DNA of 7,215 nucleotides, from positions 1 to 7,215 of the forward strand of contig JAUUZS010000211.1 in NCBI GenBank assembly GCA_030589835.1. The letters run 5' to 3'. The DNA is from Cyclobacteriaceae bacterium. Lineage in GTDB: Bacteria; Bacteroidota; Bacteroidia; Cytophagales; Cyclobacteriaceae. Each line of letters begins with the position of its first letter. The stretch's first letter is position 1. Below, in pieces: positions 1-6,413 of the stretch. The position numbers and the translations under genes were made by a program. Below the pieces are notes generated by a model. The model did not search any database, was not told the DNA's origin, and saw only the letters and a list, made by a program, of their open reading frames with translations.

Positions 1-103
1 CATGAATTTTTTTCAAAATGGATTTGTTGGTTTAGTAGGTTTTGAATTTCACAAAATTGTCGTACACCCTAGACGTATGGGCCTCTGATTGCCCTTATTT
101 AGT
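1..103. other. Short intergenic tail downstream of purL
   Basis: This AT-rich stretch follows the purL stop codon on the minus strand and contains no supported gene. Read on the minus strand it holds a small GGGC/GCCC inverted pair with an 8-base loop, at roughly 81-96, but no run of T follows it, so I do not call a terminator. The bases at 1-3 read ATG on the minus strand, which could be the start of a further minus-strand gene lying mostly outside the window. Three bases are not evidence for a gene. Confidence 0.4.
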
Positions 104-3100
104 TTATTTTACCTTCTCTTTAATCCATTCCCTGGCATTTACAAAAGCTTCTACCCATGGTGTGACTTCATCACTTTTTCTTTCGGAAGGATAATGAGCC
201 CAATTCCATGGATAGGTGACCCGTTCCAGGTGCGGCATCATTACGAGATGACGCCCATCAACAGAGCATAAAGATGCCGTATCGTAGTCAGACCCATTCG
301 GGTTAGCAGGATATTCATGCTTTGCGTATTTCATAGGAATATGATATACGGATTCTTCTTTTGGTAAGCTGAACTTTCCTTCACCATGGGCTACCCATAT
401 CCCGAGTTTACTTCCGGCAAGGGATTTGAGCATTACCGAATCATTTTCCTGAATATCCACATTCAAAAACGCTGATTCAAACTTACCTGATTCGTTATGC
501 AGCATTTGTGGTTTTTGCCCATGCGCAGTGGTGATCACTCCCAATTCTACCATAAGCTGGCAGCCGTTACACACTCCTAAACTCAATGTGTCTTCTCTGG
601 CGTAGAATTTGTCTAAGGCCTCTTTTGCTAAAGGGTTATAGATAAATGCCCCTGCCCAGCCCTTAGCCGATCCCAGTACATCTGAGTTGGAAAATCCTCC
701 TACAAATACAATCATGTTGATGTCCTCAAGGGTTTCTCTTCCGGAAATCAAATCTGTCATGTGTACGTCTTTCACATCTAATCCTGCGAGGTGCATAATC
801 CAGGCCATCTCCCGATCTCCGTTCACACCTTTTTCCCTAATTATTGCAGCCCTTATTCCTGTCTTTTCTTTTCTATTCGGATCAATTCCATATTGAGCAA
901 ACGATCCATTGAAATTTTTCGGAAAACTAAAATGCAATGCGTTGTGCTTATAGTTGTTGTACCGATCCAGGGCCAGCTCTTCTTCGGTTTGTAAGGAGTC
1001 TAATAGGTAGGAGGTTTTAAACCAACTATCTCTCATTTCTTCAATATCCAATTCAAATTTGGTATGAATATCAATGACCCTCAGTTTAGGTTTGGTATAA
1101 ATTTTTCCAATTTTCTTATAATTTATTCCATCATCATTTAATGAATTGATGGCTTTTCCATTTTCTTCTACCTGAATGATTATTCCCGGGTTTTGGCTAA
1201 AAAGTGTCTTGACGAGATCGGACTCATTAATGGTGGACAGGTCCAAATCGATTCCTAGTTTTGTTTGGGCAAAGCACATTTCAAGAACAGTAGTAATCAT
1301 TCCCCCGGCAGAAATATCATGACCGGCCAGAATTAGCCCTTCGTGAACGAGTTTCTGAATGGAAGCAAATACATATTTGAAATATTCAGGATCAGCAACT
1401 CCCGGGGTCTCATTCCCTAGTTTATTGATGGTTTGTCCAAAGCAGGAACCTCCCAGCTTAAAGTTCTCTTTTGATAGATCAATGTATAAAAAGACAGAAT
1501 CCGCGACATTTTGTATGACCGGCTCCACCACTTTCTTGATGTCTGTCACCTCGCCGGCAGCAGAAATAATCACCGTTCCGGGGGCGTACACCACCTCATC
1601 GTGGCCATATTTTTGTGTCATAGACAAGGAATCTTTTCCTGTTGGGATGTTTATCCCCAGCGCCAGCGCAAAATCTGAGGCGGCTTGAACTGCATCATAT
1701 AAGCGTGCATCTTCTCCGGGATTTTTACAAGGCCACATCCAGTTGGCGCTGAGGGAAACTCCCTGAAGCCCTCCTTCGATTGGCGCCCAAATGATATTGG
1801 TGAGTGATTCTGCTATGGAAACTACAGATCCGTTTCTTGGATTTATTAGTGCTGTGGCCGGAGCATGCCCCAAGGCAGTGGCCACACCTTTAATGCCCTG
1901 ATAATCGAGAGCGCTGACTCCAAGGTTATTCAAGGGTAACTGTAGCGGGCCGGCACATTGTTGCTTGGCGACTTTTCCTGTAACAGATCTGTCAACCTTA
2001 TTTGTGAGCCAATCTTTGCAGGCGACTTCTTCAAGCTGCAAAACGTCCACGACATATTCAGGGATTTTTAAATGGTCGTATTGCAATTCGTCGAATTGGT
2101 GGCTAAAGCTGGAATCCCTCAAGATTGTTTTGGGAGGGTTTCCAAACATATCTTCAATTTTTAAGTCCATCGGTTTGGCGCCACCACCTTCGTGCTCGAA
2201 AGTGAATTGATGGTCTCCAGTGGTTTCTCCAACGAAATACAATGGCGTACGTTCTCTATTGGAAATTTCTGTTAATAGCTTAGAGTCTTCTTCTTTCAGG
2301 ATCAATCCCATTCGCTCCTGAGATTCATTACCAACGATTTCCTTATCAGAAAGCGTAGGGTCTCCGACAGGAAGTTTTTCGATCATTATTTTGCCACCAA
2401 TATTTTCTACAAGTTCTGAAAGGCAATTCAAGTGGCCTCCTGCTCCGTGGTCATGAATGGAAACGATTGGATTTTTGGCAGATTCCGCAAGCGCCCTGAT
2501 GGCATTGGCAACTCTTTTTTGCATTTCAGGATTTGACCTTTGCACGGCATTCAACTCAATGGCATTGTTGAACTCACCGGTAGCCACGGAAGAAACCGCC
2601 CCGCCTCCCATGCCAATTCGGTAATTGTCACCTCCCAAAAGCACAATCATGTCTCCTTTTTCAGGCTCATCTTTCAGACTGTCTGATTTCTTTCCATAGC
2701 CAACTCCTCCTGCCAACATGATTACCTTGTCATAGCCATACTCCTTTTCATCCTCGAAGTGCTCGAAGGTCATCAGGCTACCGCAAATAAGCGGTTGACC
2801 AAATTTATTTCCAAAGTCGCTGGCGCCATTTGATGCCTTGATCAGGATTTCCTCAGGACTTTGGTAGAGCCATTTCCTGGGTTTTATATTTTTCTCCCAC
2901 TTTCTACCGTTGTCCAGCCTTGGATAGGAGGTCATATATACTGCCGTTCCTGCAAGTGGCATGGCTGCTTTTCCCCCGGCAATTCGATCACGAATTTCTC
3001 CACCGCTTCCGGTGGCAGCACCATTAAACGGTTCTACTGTAGTGGGGAAATTATGCGTCTCTGCCTTAATGGATAAAACGGATTCAAACTGTTCAGTTTT

Positions 3101-3796
3101 GAAATACTCCGGAATGTCTTGCCTCAGAGGGGCAAATTGCTCTATTTTAGGTCCCTGGATAAATGCACAATTATCTTTGTATGCTGAGATTACCCTATTA
3201 AGATTGGTACTTGTGGTCAATTTTATAAGTTGAAAAAGGGATAATTCTTTTTCTTCTCCATCGATGATAAACGAGCCGTTGAATATTTTGTGCCGGCAAT
3301 GCTCTGAGTTTACCTGGGAAAACCCAAATATTTCGCTATCTGTAAGCAGGCGATTCAGTTTTTTGCTCAGATCATCAAGGTAGGTAACCTCATCTGCACT
3401 CAAGGCCAGCCCTTCCTGCTTATTGTATGCACCAATATCCTCGATATACTGAATAGGTTCCGGCTTTTTATCAATGGTGAATATATGCTGGTCAAGATGA
3501 TGATAAATTTGCTGTAACATGGGGTCAAAGCCCGGCTCTGCTTTTTCATTTAAGATAAATTCTTCGATCCGTTCAATGCCGGCAATGCCCATATTTTGGG
3601 TTATTTCAACTGCGTTGGTACTCCATGGGGTAATCATTTCTTTCCTTGGGCCAACAAATGTGCCCTCCATAACATCGGTGTCAATAAAACGCGCATCACC
3701 AAAAAGCCATTTTAGTTTATCGACATCAGGTTCGACAAGATCCTGATTGGTTTTGACGGCTAAATATGCAGTTGCTGACCTGAAAAATAATACCAT
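104..3796 (-). CDS. purL: Phosphoribosylformylglycinamidine synthase, single-chain large form
   Basis: This cytoplasmic enzyme converts FGAR, glutamine and ATP to FGAM, the fourth step of de novo purine synthesis. The chain is complete at 1230 residues, in the range of large single-chain PurL and slightly shorter than the roughly 1300-residue proteobacterial form. An N-terminal PurS-like region covers about 1-120. The first synthase half carries VNSEHCRHKIFN (162-173), AETHNFPTTVEPFNGAATGSGGE (split here as 245-250 and 251-267) and HDHGAGGH (448-455). The second half carries GHAPATAL (643-650), ESLTNI (663-668), PTGKDSLS (718-725) and GHDISAGG (825-832). The C-terminal glutaminase domain begins near 980, with nucleophile Cys1076 in GVCNGCQ and His1189/Glu1191 in MPHLER. 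The ATG at 3796 gives the expected N-terminus; no Shine-Dalgarno precedes it. An exact TAnnTTTG box lies about 35 bases upstream. It appears to be transcribed alone. No frameshift or missing catalytic residue was found. Confidence 0.97.
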   Translation of the reverse strand: MVLFFRSATAYLAVKTNQDLVEPDVDKLKWLFGDARFIDTDVMEGTFVGPRKEMITPWSTNAVEITQNMGIAGIERIEEFILNEKAEPGFDPMLQQIYHHLDQHIFTIDKKPEPIQYIEDIGAYNKQEGLALSADEVTYLDDLSKKLNRLLTDSEIFGFSQVNSEHCRHKIFNGSFIIDGEEKELSLFQLIKLTTSTNLNRVISAYKDNCAFIQGPKIEQFAPLRQDIPEYFKTEQFESVLSIKAETHNFPTTVEPFNGAATGSGGEIRDRIAGGKAAMPLAGTAVYMTSYPRLDNGRKWEKNIKPRKWLYQSPEEILIKASNGASDFGNKFGQPLICGSLMTFEHFEDEKEYGYDKVIMLAGGVGYGKKSDSLKDEPEKGDMIVLLGGDNYRIGMGGGAVSSVATGEFNNAIELNAVQRSNPEMQKRVANAIRALAESAKNPIVSIHDHGAGGHLNCLSELVENIGGKIMIEKLPVGDPTLSDKEIVGNESQERMGLILKEEDSKLLTEISNRERTPLYFVGETTGDHQFTFEHEGGGAKPMDLKIEDMFGNPPKTILRDSSFSHQFDELQYDHLKIPEYVVDVLQLEEVACKDWLTNKVDRSVTGKVAKQQCAGPLQLPLNNLGVSALDYQGIKGVATALGHAPATALINPRNGSVVSIAESLTNIIWAPIEGGLQGVSLSANWMWPCKNPGEDARLYDAVQAASDFALALGINIPTGKDSLSMTQKYGHDEVVYAPGTVIISAAGEVTDIKKVVEPVIQNVADSVFLYIDLSKENFKLGGSCFGQTINKLGNETPGVADPEYFKYVFASIQKLVHEGLILAGHDISAGGMITTVLEMCFAQTKLGIDLDLSTINESDLVKTLFSQNPGIIIQVEENGKAINSLNDDGINYKKIGKIYTKPKLRVIDIHTKFELDIEEMRDSWFKTSYLLDSLQTEEELALDRYNNYKHNALHFSFPKNFNGSFAQYGIDPNRKEKTGIRAAIIREKGVNGDREMAWIMHLAGLDVKDVHMTDLISGRETLEDINMIVFVGGFSNSDVLGSAKGWAGAFIYNPLAKEALDKFYAREDTLSLGVCNGCQLMVELGVITTAHGQKPQMLHNESGKFESAFLNVDIQENDSVMLKSLAGSKLGIWVAHGEGKFSLPKEESVYHIPMKYAKHEYPANPNGSDYDTASLCSVDGRHLVMMPHLERVTYPWNWAHYPSERKSDEVTPWVEAFVNAREWIKEKVK

Positions 3797-3830
3797 AAGG
3801 AAAGAAATTAAGCTATTTTCTGTTTTATCG

Positions 3831-3838
3831 CAAAAGTA
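3831..3838 (-). promoter_or_regulatory. Candidate purL promoter, Bacteroidota -7 box
   Basis: Read on the minus strand the bases are TACTTTTG, an exact match to the Bacteroidota sigma-factor -7 consensus TAnnTTTG. It points at purL, and a transcript starting a few bases downstream would have a leader of roughly 25-30 bases. The -33 element (usually TTG or TTTG) is poor: only a GGTTCA-like sequence lies at about the right distance. The exact box, its orientation and its position support the call; the weak -33 element limits it. Confidence 0.5.
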
Positions 3839-3869
3839 AGAAAACTATGTCGATGAACCTTTTAATCTA

Positions 3870-3882
3870 CTGAAATTTTCAG
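3870..3882. repeat. 13-base palindrome upstream of the purL promoter
   Basis: The bases CTGAAATTTTCAG form a perfect inverted repeat of CTGAAA/TTTCAG around a single central T. It sits about 32 bases upstream of the purL -7 box, a position where an activator or repressor could bind. No regulator for it is encoded in this window, and AT-rich palindromes of this size also occur by chance, so a role as an operator is only a possibility. Confidence 0.3.
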
Positions 3883-3955
3883 AACTCAGTAAATTCACCA
3901 TGTTGCTAAGAATAATCTCAGATTTAAATCATTAAATTTATTGGTAGGAATGGTG

Positions 3956-3975
3956 CCTGCCTGGCGGCAGGCAGG
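3956..3975. repeat. REP-like GC-rich palindrome
   Basis: Arms CCTGCCTG (3956-3963) and CAGGCAGG (3968-3975) are perfect reverse complements around the four-base loop GCGG. The element is about 80% GC inside DNA that is mostly A and T. Palindromes of this type, whose translation gives ACRQAG, are familiar between genes of Bacteroidota genomes and often appear inside spurious small proteins; that is recalled knowledge, not a search. No T run follows on either strand, so a rho-independent terminator is unlikely. It is best seen as a dispersed extragenic repeat. Confidence 0.6.
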
Positions 3976-4074
3976 GAATATGGGAATGCAAAAAGCTTTC
4001 GCATACCTTATTTTCCAATCTTCCATTTTAAATGGCAGAATTATTATTAATTGCGATTTACTAATGCGATTTCG

Positions 4075-4104
4075 CAAAAAAATACTGAGCTCAGATTTTA
4101 TTTG
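4075..4104. terminator. Weak candidate bidirectional terminator
   Basis: This 30-base imperfect palindrome pairs at 12 of 15 positions. Its core is CTGAGCTCAG (4085-4094), flanked by a seven-A run on one side and a T-rich run on the other. On the minus strand the core is followed by TA and then seven T, which would suit the end of the GH-like transcript about 125 bases after its stop codon. The stem has few G-C pairs and the core has no natural loop, so the hairpin would be weak. Confidence 0.3.
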
Positions 4105-4216
4105 TGACGTTAAGGCTCTTTGCTTCGCGCTGAGAGATGGCTAATTTTTCTGCTGAGTTTATTCTATGCCACAATTATTTGGCGTTTTGTATTGTAGCGG
4201 TATTGCAATTAACACA

Positions 4217-5323
4217 CTAATCGCTTCCTTTTTGGAATCCATTCCAGGAACCATAATTATCACGTATGAATTCCATCCACCAGAGAATGCCGGCATCAGG
4301 ATGTAGTTCATCTATTTTCTTGTTCCATGACGCATCAGAGTCCTCAGCGGATCCAAGATTTGAATAACCTCCCAATTGGGAGAGCGGACCATTAATTCCT
4401 TCTGCCGGACCGCATTGGATCCATGTGCTTGCCAAAAGGATTCCATTATACTGTTGTACTTCATTTAGCGTTTTAGTTTGTTGATGCTCCTTCATTTCAA
4501 CAGTATAGCGTCCAATTCGAGAATAGTTGTAGTAAGACTTGTCCGATAGATGTGCCTCCTTACTGTATATCCCCCAATACCCCTTATGTGTGATAGTATT
4601 CGGTGTTGACTCACTATCAATATATGGCTTGCCTTCTTCTTTGTTTCCGAAATGCAGGTTAAGGTCTTCATTCGGAGGATCTTGCTTAGTGTTATTGGCA
4701 ACAATTAGGTCTGGATGAACCTCCTTGGCTGCGGCAATTAAAGATCCAATTTCCCACCCTTTTTCTCTTACTGACATCCCCTCATTATCCGGATCGAGAA
4801 TCACATGGTTAAATTTTTTCTTCTTTAGCCAAATAGCAATGTTGGCAATCGCAGTTTCAGCATCATTTTGGTTCCAGGATTCAAGGTCTTCTTTTGCTTT
4901 TGACGTGCCCCAATAAAGGCAGCCAACAATCATAATCATTTCTTTCTTTTCAGTTGATTTTAATATTCGCTCCAGGCGATCACGGTAAACCGGATTAAGA
5001 GAACCATCTGGCAAGTAACCTTTTACATCACCGAACCTTGAACCCATAAGAAAGACAGATATCGTATTTTGTCCGAAAGATTTGTATAAATCAAGGTTTG
5101 CGATTAAGTCATTTGTTGTTTTATCACTTATCAACGCATTAGAACAGCGCAATCCGATTAGTTTTACAGGTTCTCCGTTACACATTATCTTATTTTCGCT
5201 GACTGTCAATTTGTTTTTACCCGCATTTGCATCTATTGGCAGTAATAAACAAATAGCAATAAACCAATATAAAATAGTAAATCGTTTTCTTGAGTTTTTA
5301 AAATTATTGAGATCCATATTCAT
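4217..5323 (-). CDS. Secreted glycoside hydrolase-like protein, putative clan GH-A TIM barrel
   Basis: The 368-residue protein starts with a Sec signal peptide: basic KNSRKR (9-14), a hydrophobic core (15-30) and a likely cleavage after DANA (Ala34). There is no lipobox cysteine, so it is predicted soluble in the periplasm or outside. The rest reads as a single (beta/alpha)8 barrel: LIGLRCSNA (strand 1), NTISVFLMG (2), MIMIVGCLYWG (3), HVILDPDNEG (4), LIVANN (5), LNLHFG (6), PYIDSES (7), ILLASTWIQ (8). In clan GH-A the acid/base Glu follows Asn on strand 4 and the nucleophile lies on strand 7, which points to Asn180-Glu181 and Glu238. The spacing of 57 residues is short for GH5. The substrate cannot be told; it may equally be a non-catalytic relative. 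ATG 5323 has a second ATG two codons later. An AAAGGAG sequence lies 17 bases upstream, too far to be a standard ribosome site. It may be co-transcribed with the HEPN gene 108 bases upstream. Confidence 0.7.
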   Translation of the reverse strand: MNMDLNNFKNSRKRFTILYWFIAICLLLPIDANAGKNKLTVSENKIMCNGEPVKLIGLRCSNALISDKTTNDLIANLDLYKSFGQNTISVFLMGSRFGDVKGYLPDGSLNPVYRDRLERILKSTEKKEMIMIVGCLYWGTSKAKEDLESWNQNDAETAIANIAIWLKKKKFNHVILDPDNEGMSVREKGWEIGSLIAAAKEVHPDLIVANNTKQDPPNEDLNLHFGNKEEGKPYIDSESTPNTITHKGYWGIYSKEAHLSDKSYYNYSRIGRYTVEMKEHQQTKTLNEVQQYNGILLASTWIQCGPAEGINGPLSQLGGYSNLGSAEDSDASWNKKIDELHPDAGILWWMEFIRDNYGSWNGFQKGSD

Positions 5324-5431
5324 TGATAATTTATTTTTTTCTCCTTTTTTTCTTGATGCTAATACAACGGCGAGGCTAGCAGCTGTAGCTTTGGTAAGTG
5401 CGTTGGCCTAAGCGACTATTGCTGATAGCTA
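5324..5431. other. Spacer between the HEPN gene and the GH-like gene
   Basis: Both flanking genes are on the minus strand. The part at about 5360-5430 is richer in G and C than the HEPN gene beside it and contains only short inverted repeats, such as GCTA/TAGC around CAGCTG near 5375-5389. I see no TAnnTTTG box, no convincing terminator and no gene. Read-through from the HEPN gene into the GH-like gene is therefore possible but not shown. Confidence 0.4.
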
Positions 5432-6043
5432 TTATTGGCTGTCGTATTTTTCTTTCACCTCTTTGACAATCGAATTCATATAATTGATTGACGTGTTTAC
5501 AAAATCTTCCAGAAATCCAATATTCTTAATTCGAATATTTTTCTTACTTGGACCAAAGTAAATATTATGTTCATTTACTTTATTCAGATTTTTGTTGATC
5601 CTTCCATAGTTGTGAGTAATTGAATTTCGTATTTGTTTGAATTCGTTTAAATCACGCCAATTATTATTAGACCTATTAGCTGCTTTAATTTCTCCAATTA
5701 GATTGATATACTTTCGGTAAGTATCTAAAATCCCGTCCCCACGTATAGCATTAATTTTTATTGAGTCACCTTTAATCTTCTCAATCGTGACTGCTATGCT
5801 TTTCATAAAGACTTCGAAATAGGAAAATCCTGATAGAAACAAGGACTGCATTAGTAGCCAGTCAAAATGAAACTTATAATGACTGTATTCCTCAAATTCT
5901 TCTTCCGTCCAGTTTTCAAGGTTTAGTTTATCTTCAAATTCCTGAGTTTTTCGTAATCTTATTTCTGCACTATCATTGTAAATTGCAACGATTGATTTGA
6001 TGTTGCTTGTGAATACAGAAAGAGTAACATCTAGATTATCCAA
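5432..6043 (-). CDS. HEPN-domain-like protein, lone, possible RNase
   Basis: This 203-residue, probably all-helical cytoplasmic protein has no signal peptide or membrane segment. Its key motif is RNSITH (Arg139 to His144) in FKQIRNSITHNYG, which fits the R-x4-6-H signature of HEPN domains, with the usual polar residue after Arg. A preceding helix, SLFLSGFSYFEVFMKSI (67-83), resembles the first core helix of stand-alone HEPN families. Many HEPN proteins are metal-independent RNases in toxin-antitoxin, abortive-infection or CRISPR systems; others only bind nucleotides or partners. I do not recognise the exact family. The start is TTG at 6043: an in-frame TAA lies at 6059-6061, no other start codon follows it, and the first Met is residue 65. 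GC over 5461-5700 is 65 of 240 (27%), against 42% over 4381-4620 in the next gene, suggesting acquisition. No antitoxin candidate adjoins it. Confidence 0.7.
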   Translation of the reverse strand: MDNLDVTLSVFTSNIKSIVAIYNDSAEIRLRKTQEFEDKLNLENWTEEEFEEYSHYKFHFDWLLMQSLFLSGFSYFEVFMKSIAVTIEKIKGDSIKINAIRGDGILDTYRKYINLIGEIKAANRSNNNWRDLNEFKQIRNSITHNYGRINKNLNKVNEHNIYFGPSKKNIRIKNIGFLEDFVNTSINYMNSIVKEVKEKYDSQ

Positions 6044-6058
6044 GGATTTTTGTTTTGT

Positions 6059-6088
6059 TTATATGACAACTATCCAGTATAAATACAT
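6059..6088 (-). other. Nine-codon upstream frame ahead of the HEPN gene
   Basis: An ATG at 6088-6086 opens a frame reading MYLYWIVVI and then TAA at 6061-6059. It is in the same frame as the HEPN coding region, whose TTG start follows after five more codons. It could be a short upstream frame influencing translation, the relic of a longer start interrupted by a stop, or chance. Its small size makes chance the default reading. Confidence 0.2.
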
Positions 6089-6141
6089 TTAGGTACACAT
6101 ACCCGGAAAATTCATGAAATATATGCACCTTTTCCAAAAGA

Positions 6142-6149
6142 CAAACATA
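6142..6149 (-). promoter_or_regulatory. Candidate HEPN-gene promoter, Bacteroidota -7 box
   Basis: On the minus strand these bases read TATGTTTG, an exact TAnnTTTG match. The box lies about 100 bases ahead of the TTG start, giving a leader near 90 bases. No clear TTG is found at -33, where only a TTTAC sequence about 21 bases upstream is a possible stand-in. An exact eight-base degenerate match in AT-rich DNA can arise by chance, so the call is tentative. Confidence 0.35.
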
Positions 6150-6413
6150 TTTCTTTTGTATCAGGACGGTAAATCTAGCAGATTATTGATGAATTTAAAA
6201 TTTGTGTGTTTCCGTTCAAAAACTGAAAATGGCTTTTGGATAAAAGTTTTCCATTAAAATAATATTAGGTACCATATGAATTTGCCTAACTCTTAACCTG
6301 GCATATTTAAAACCAAAAATCTAGTATAAACCTTCAGTTAGGTAAGACTTGAATTCTTTTACTTTACAATGACGATATTTTTCACAACCTTAGTGTCCTA
6401 AATCGACCAACAT

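Larger units (their letters stand above)
3797..4216. other. Gene-free stretch between the GH-like gene and purL
   Basis: These 420 bases separate two minus-strand genes. They hold, in order from the purL side, the purL -7 box (3831-3838), a 13-base palindrome (3870-3882), a GC-rich REP-like palindrome (3956-3975), a pair of TGCGATTT direct repeats (4052-4059 and 4065-4072) with the hairpin TGCGA/TCGCA, and a 30-base imperfect palindrome (4075-4104). Open frames of 60-67 codons on both strands run straight through the REP-like palindrome, and I regard them as chance. No tRNA, riboswitch or recognisable small RNA was seen. Confidence 0.6.
6044..6413. other. Divergent intergenic region between the HEPN gene and the lactonase
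   Basis: These 370 AT-rich bases must hold promoters for both outward-facing genes. I see the HEPN -7 box at 6142-6149, a nine-codon upstream frame at 6059-6088, and three copies of TTAGGTA (6089-6095, 6265-6271, 6338-6344), with CCTAAC at 6285-6290 inverted relative to the last. For the lactonase only the degenerate TATTTTTC at 6376-6383 is available as a -7 box. A 47-codon plus-strand frame at 6114-6257 has no recognisable features. No RNA gene or mobile-element end was found. Confidence 0.5.

Noticed and set aside
1359..1688. A 109-codon plus-strand open frame inside purL, and similar ones at 2961-3233, 1965-2210 and 3519-3746
   Set aside because: They lie wholly antisense to conserved purL coding sequence, have no recognisable domain, and are explained by codon use of the real gene.
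3895..4077. A 60-codon minus-strand frame (and a 67-codon plus-strand frame at 3941-4144) in the purL upstream spacer
   Set aside because: Both run through the REP-like palindrome, giving the ACRQAG type of peptide familiar from spurious annotations; no other sign of coding.
4492..4704. A 70-codon minus-strand frame overlapping the GH-like gene in another frame, and plus-strand 4725-4916
   Set aside because: Both are out-of-frame shadows of the GH-like gene, with no frameshift in the main frame that would require them.
5082..5411. A 109-codon plus-strand open frame over the start of the GH-like gene
   Set aside because: It is mostly antisense to a gene with a clear signal peptide and barrel motifs, and its own translation shows no domain.
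6114..6257. A 47-codon plus-strand frame starting MKYMHLFQ in the divergent region, considered as an antitoxin partner for the HEPN gene
   Set aside because: It is divergent, overlaps the candidate HEPN promoter, lacks a ribosome site or any known antitoxin motif, and frames of this length are common in AT-rich DNA.
6376..6383. TATTTTTC as the lactonase -7 promoter box
   Set aside because: It differs from TAnnTTTG at the final base, and the nearest TTG upstream (6349-6351) is 24 bases away, longer than usual.
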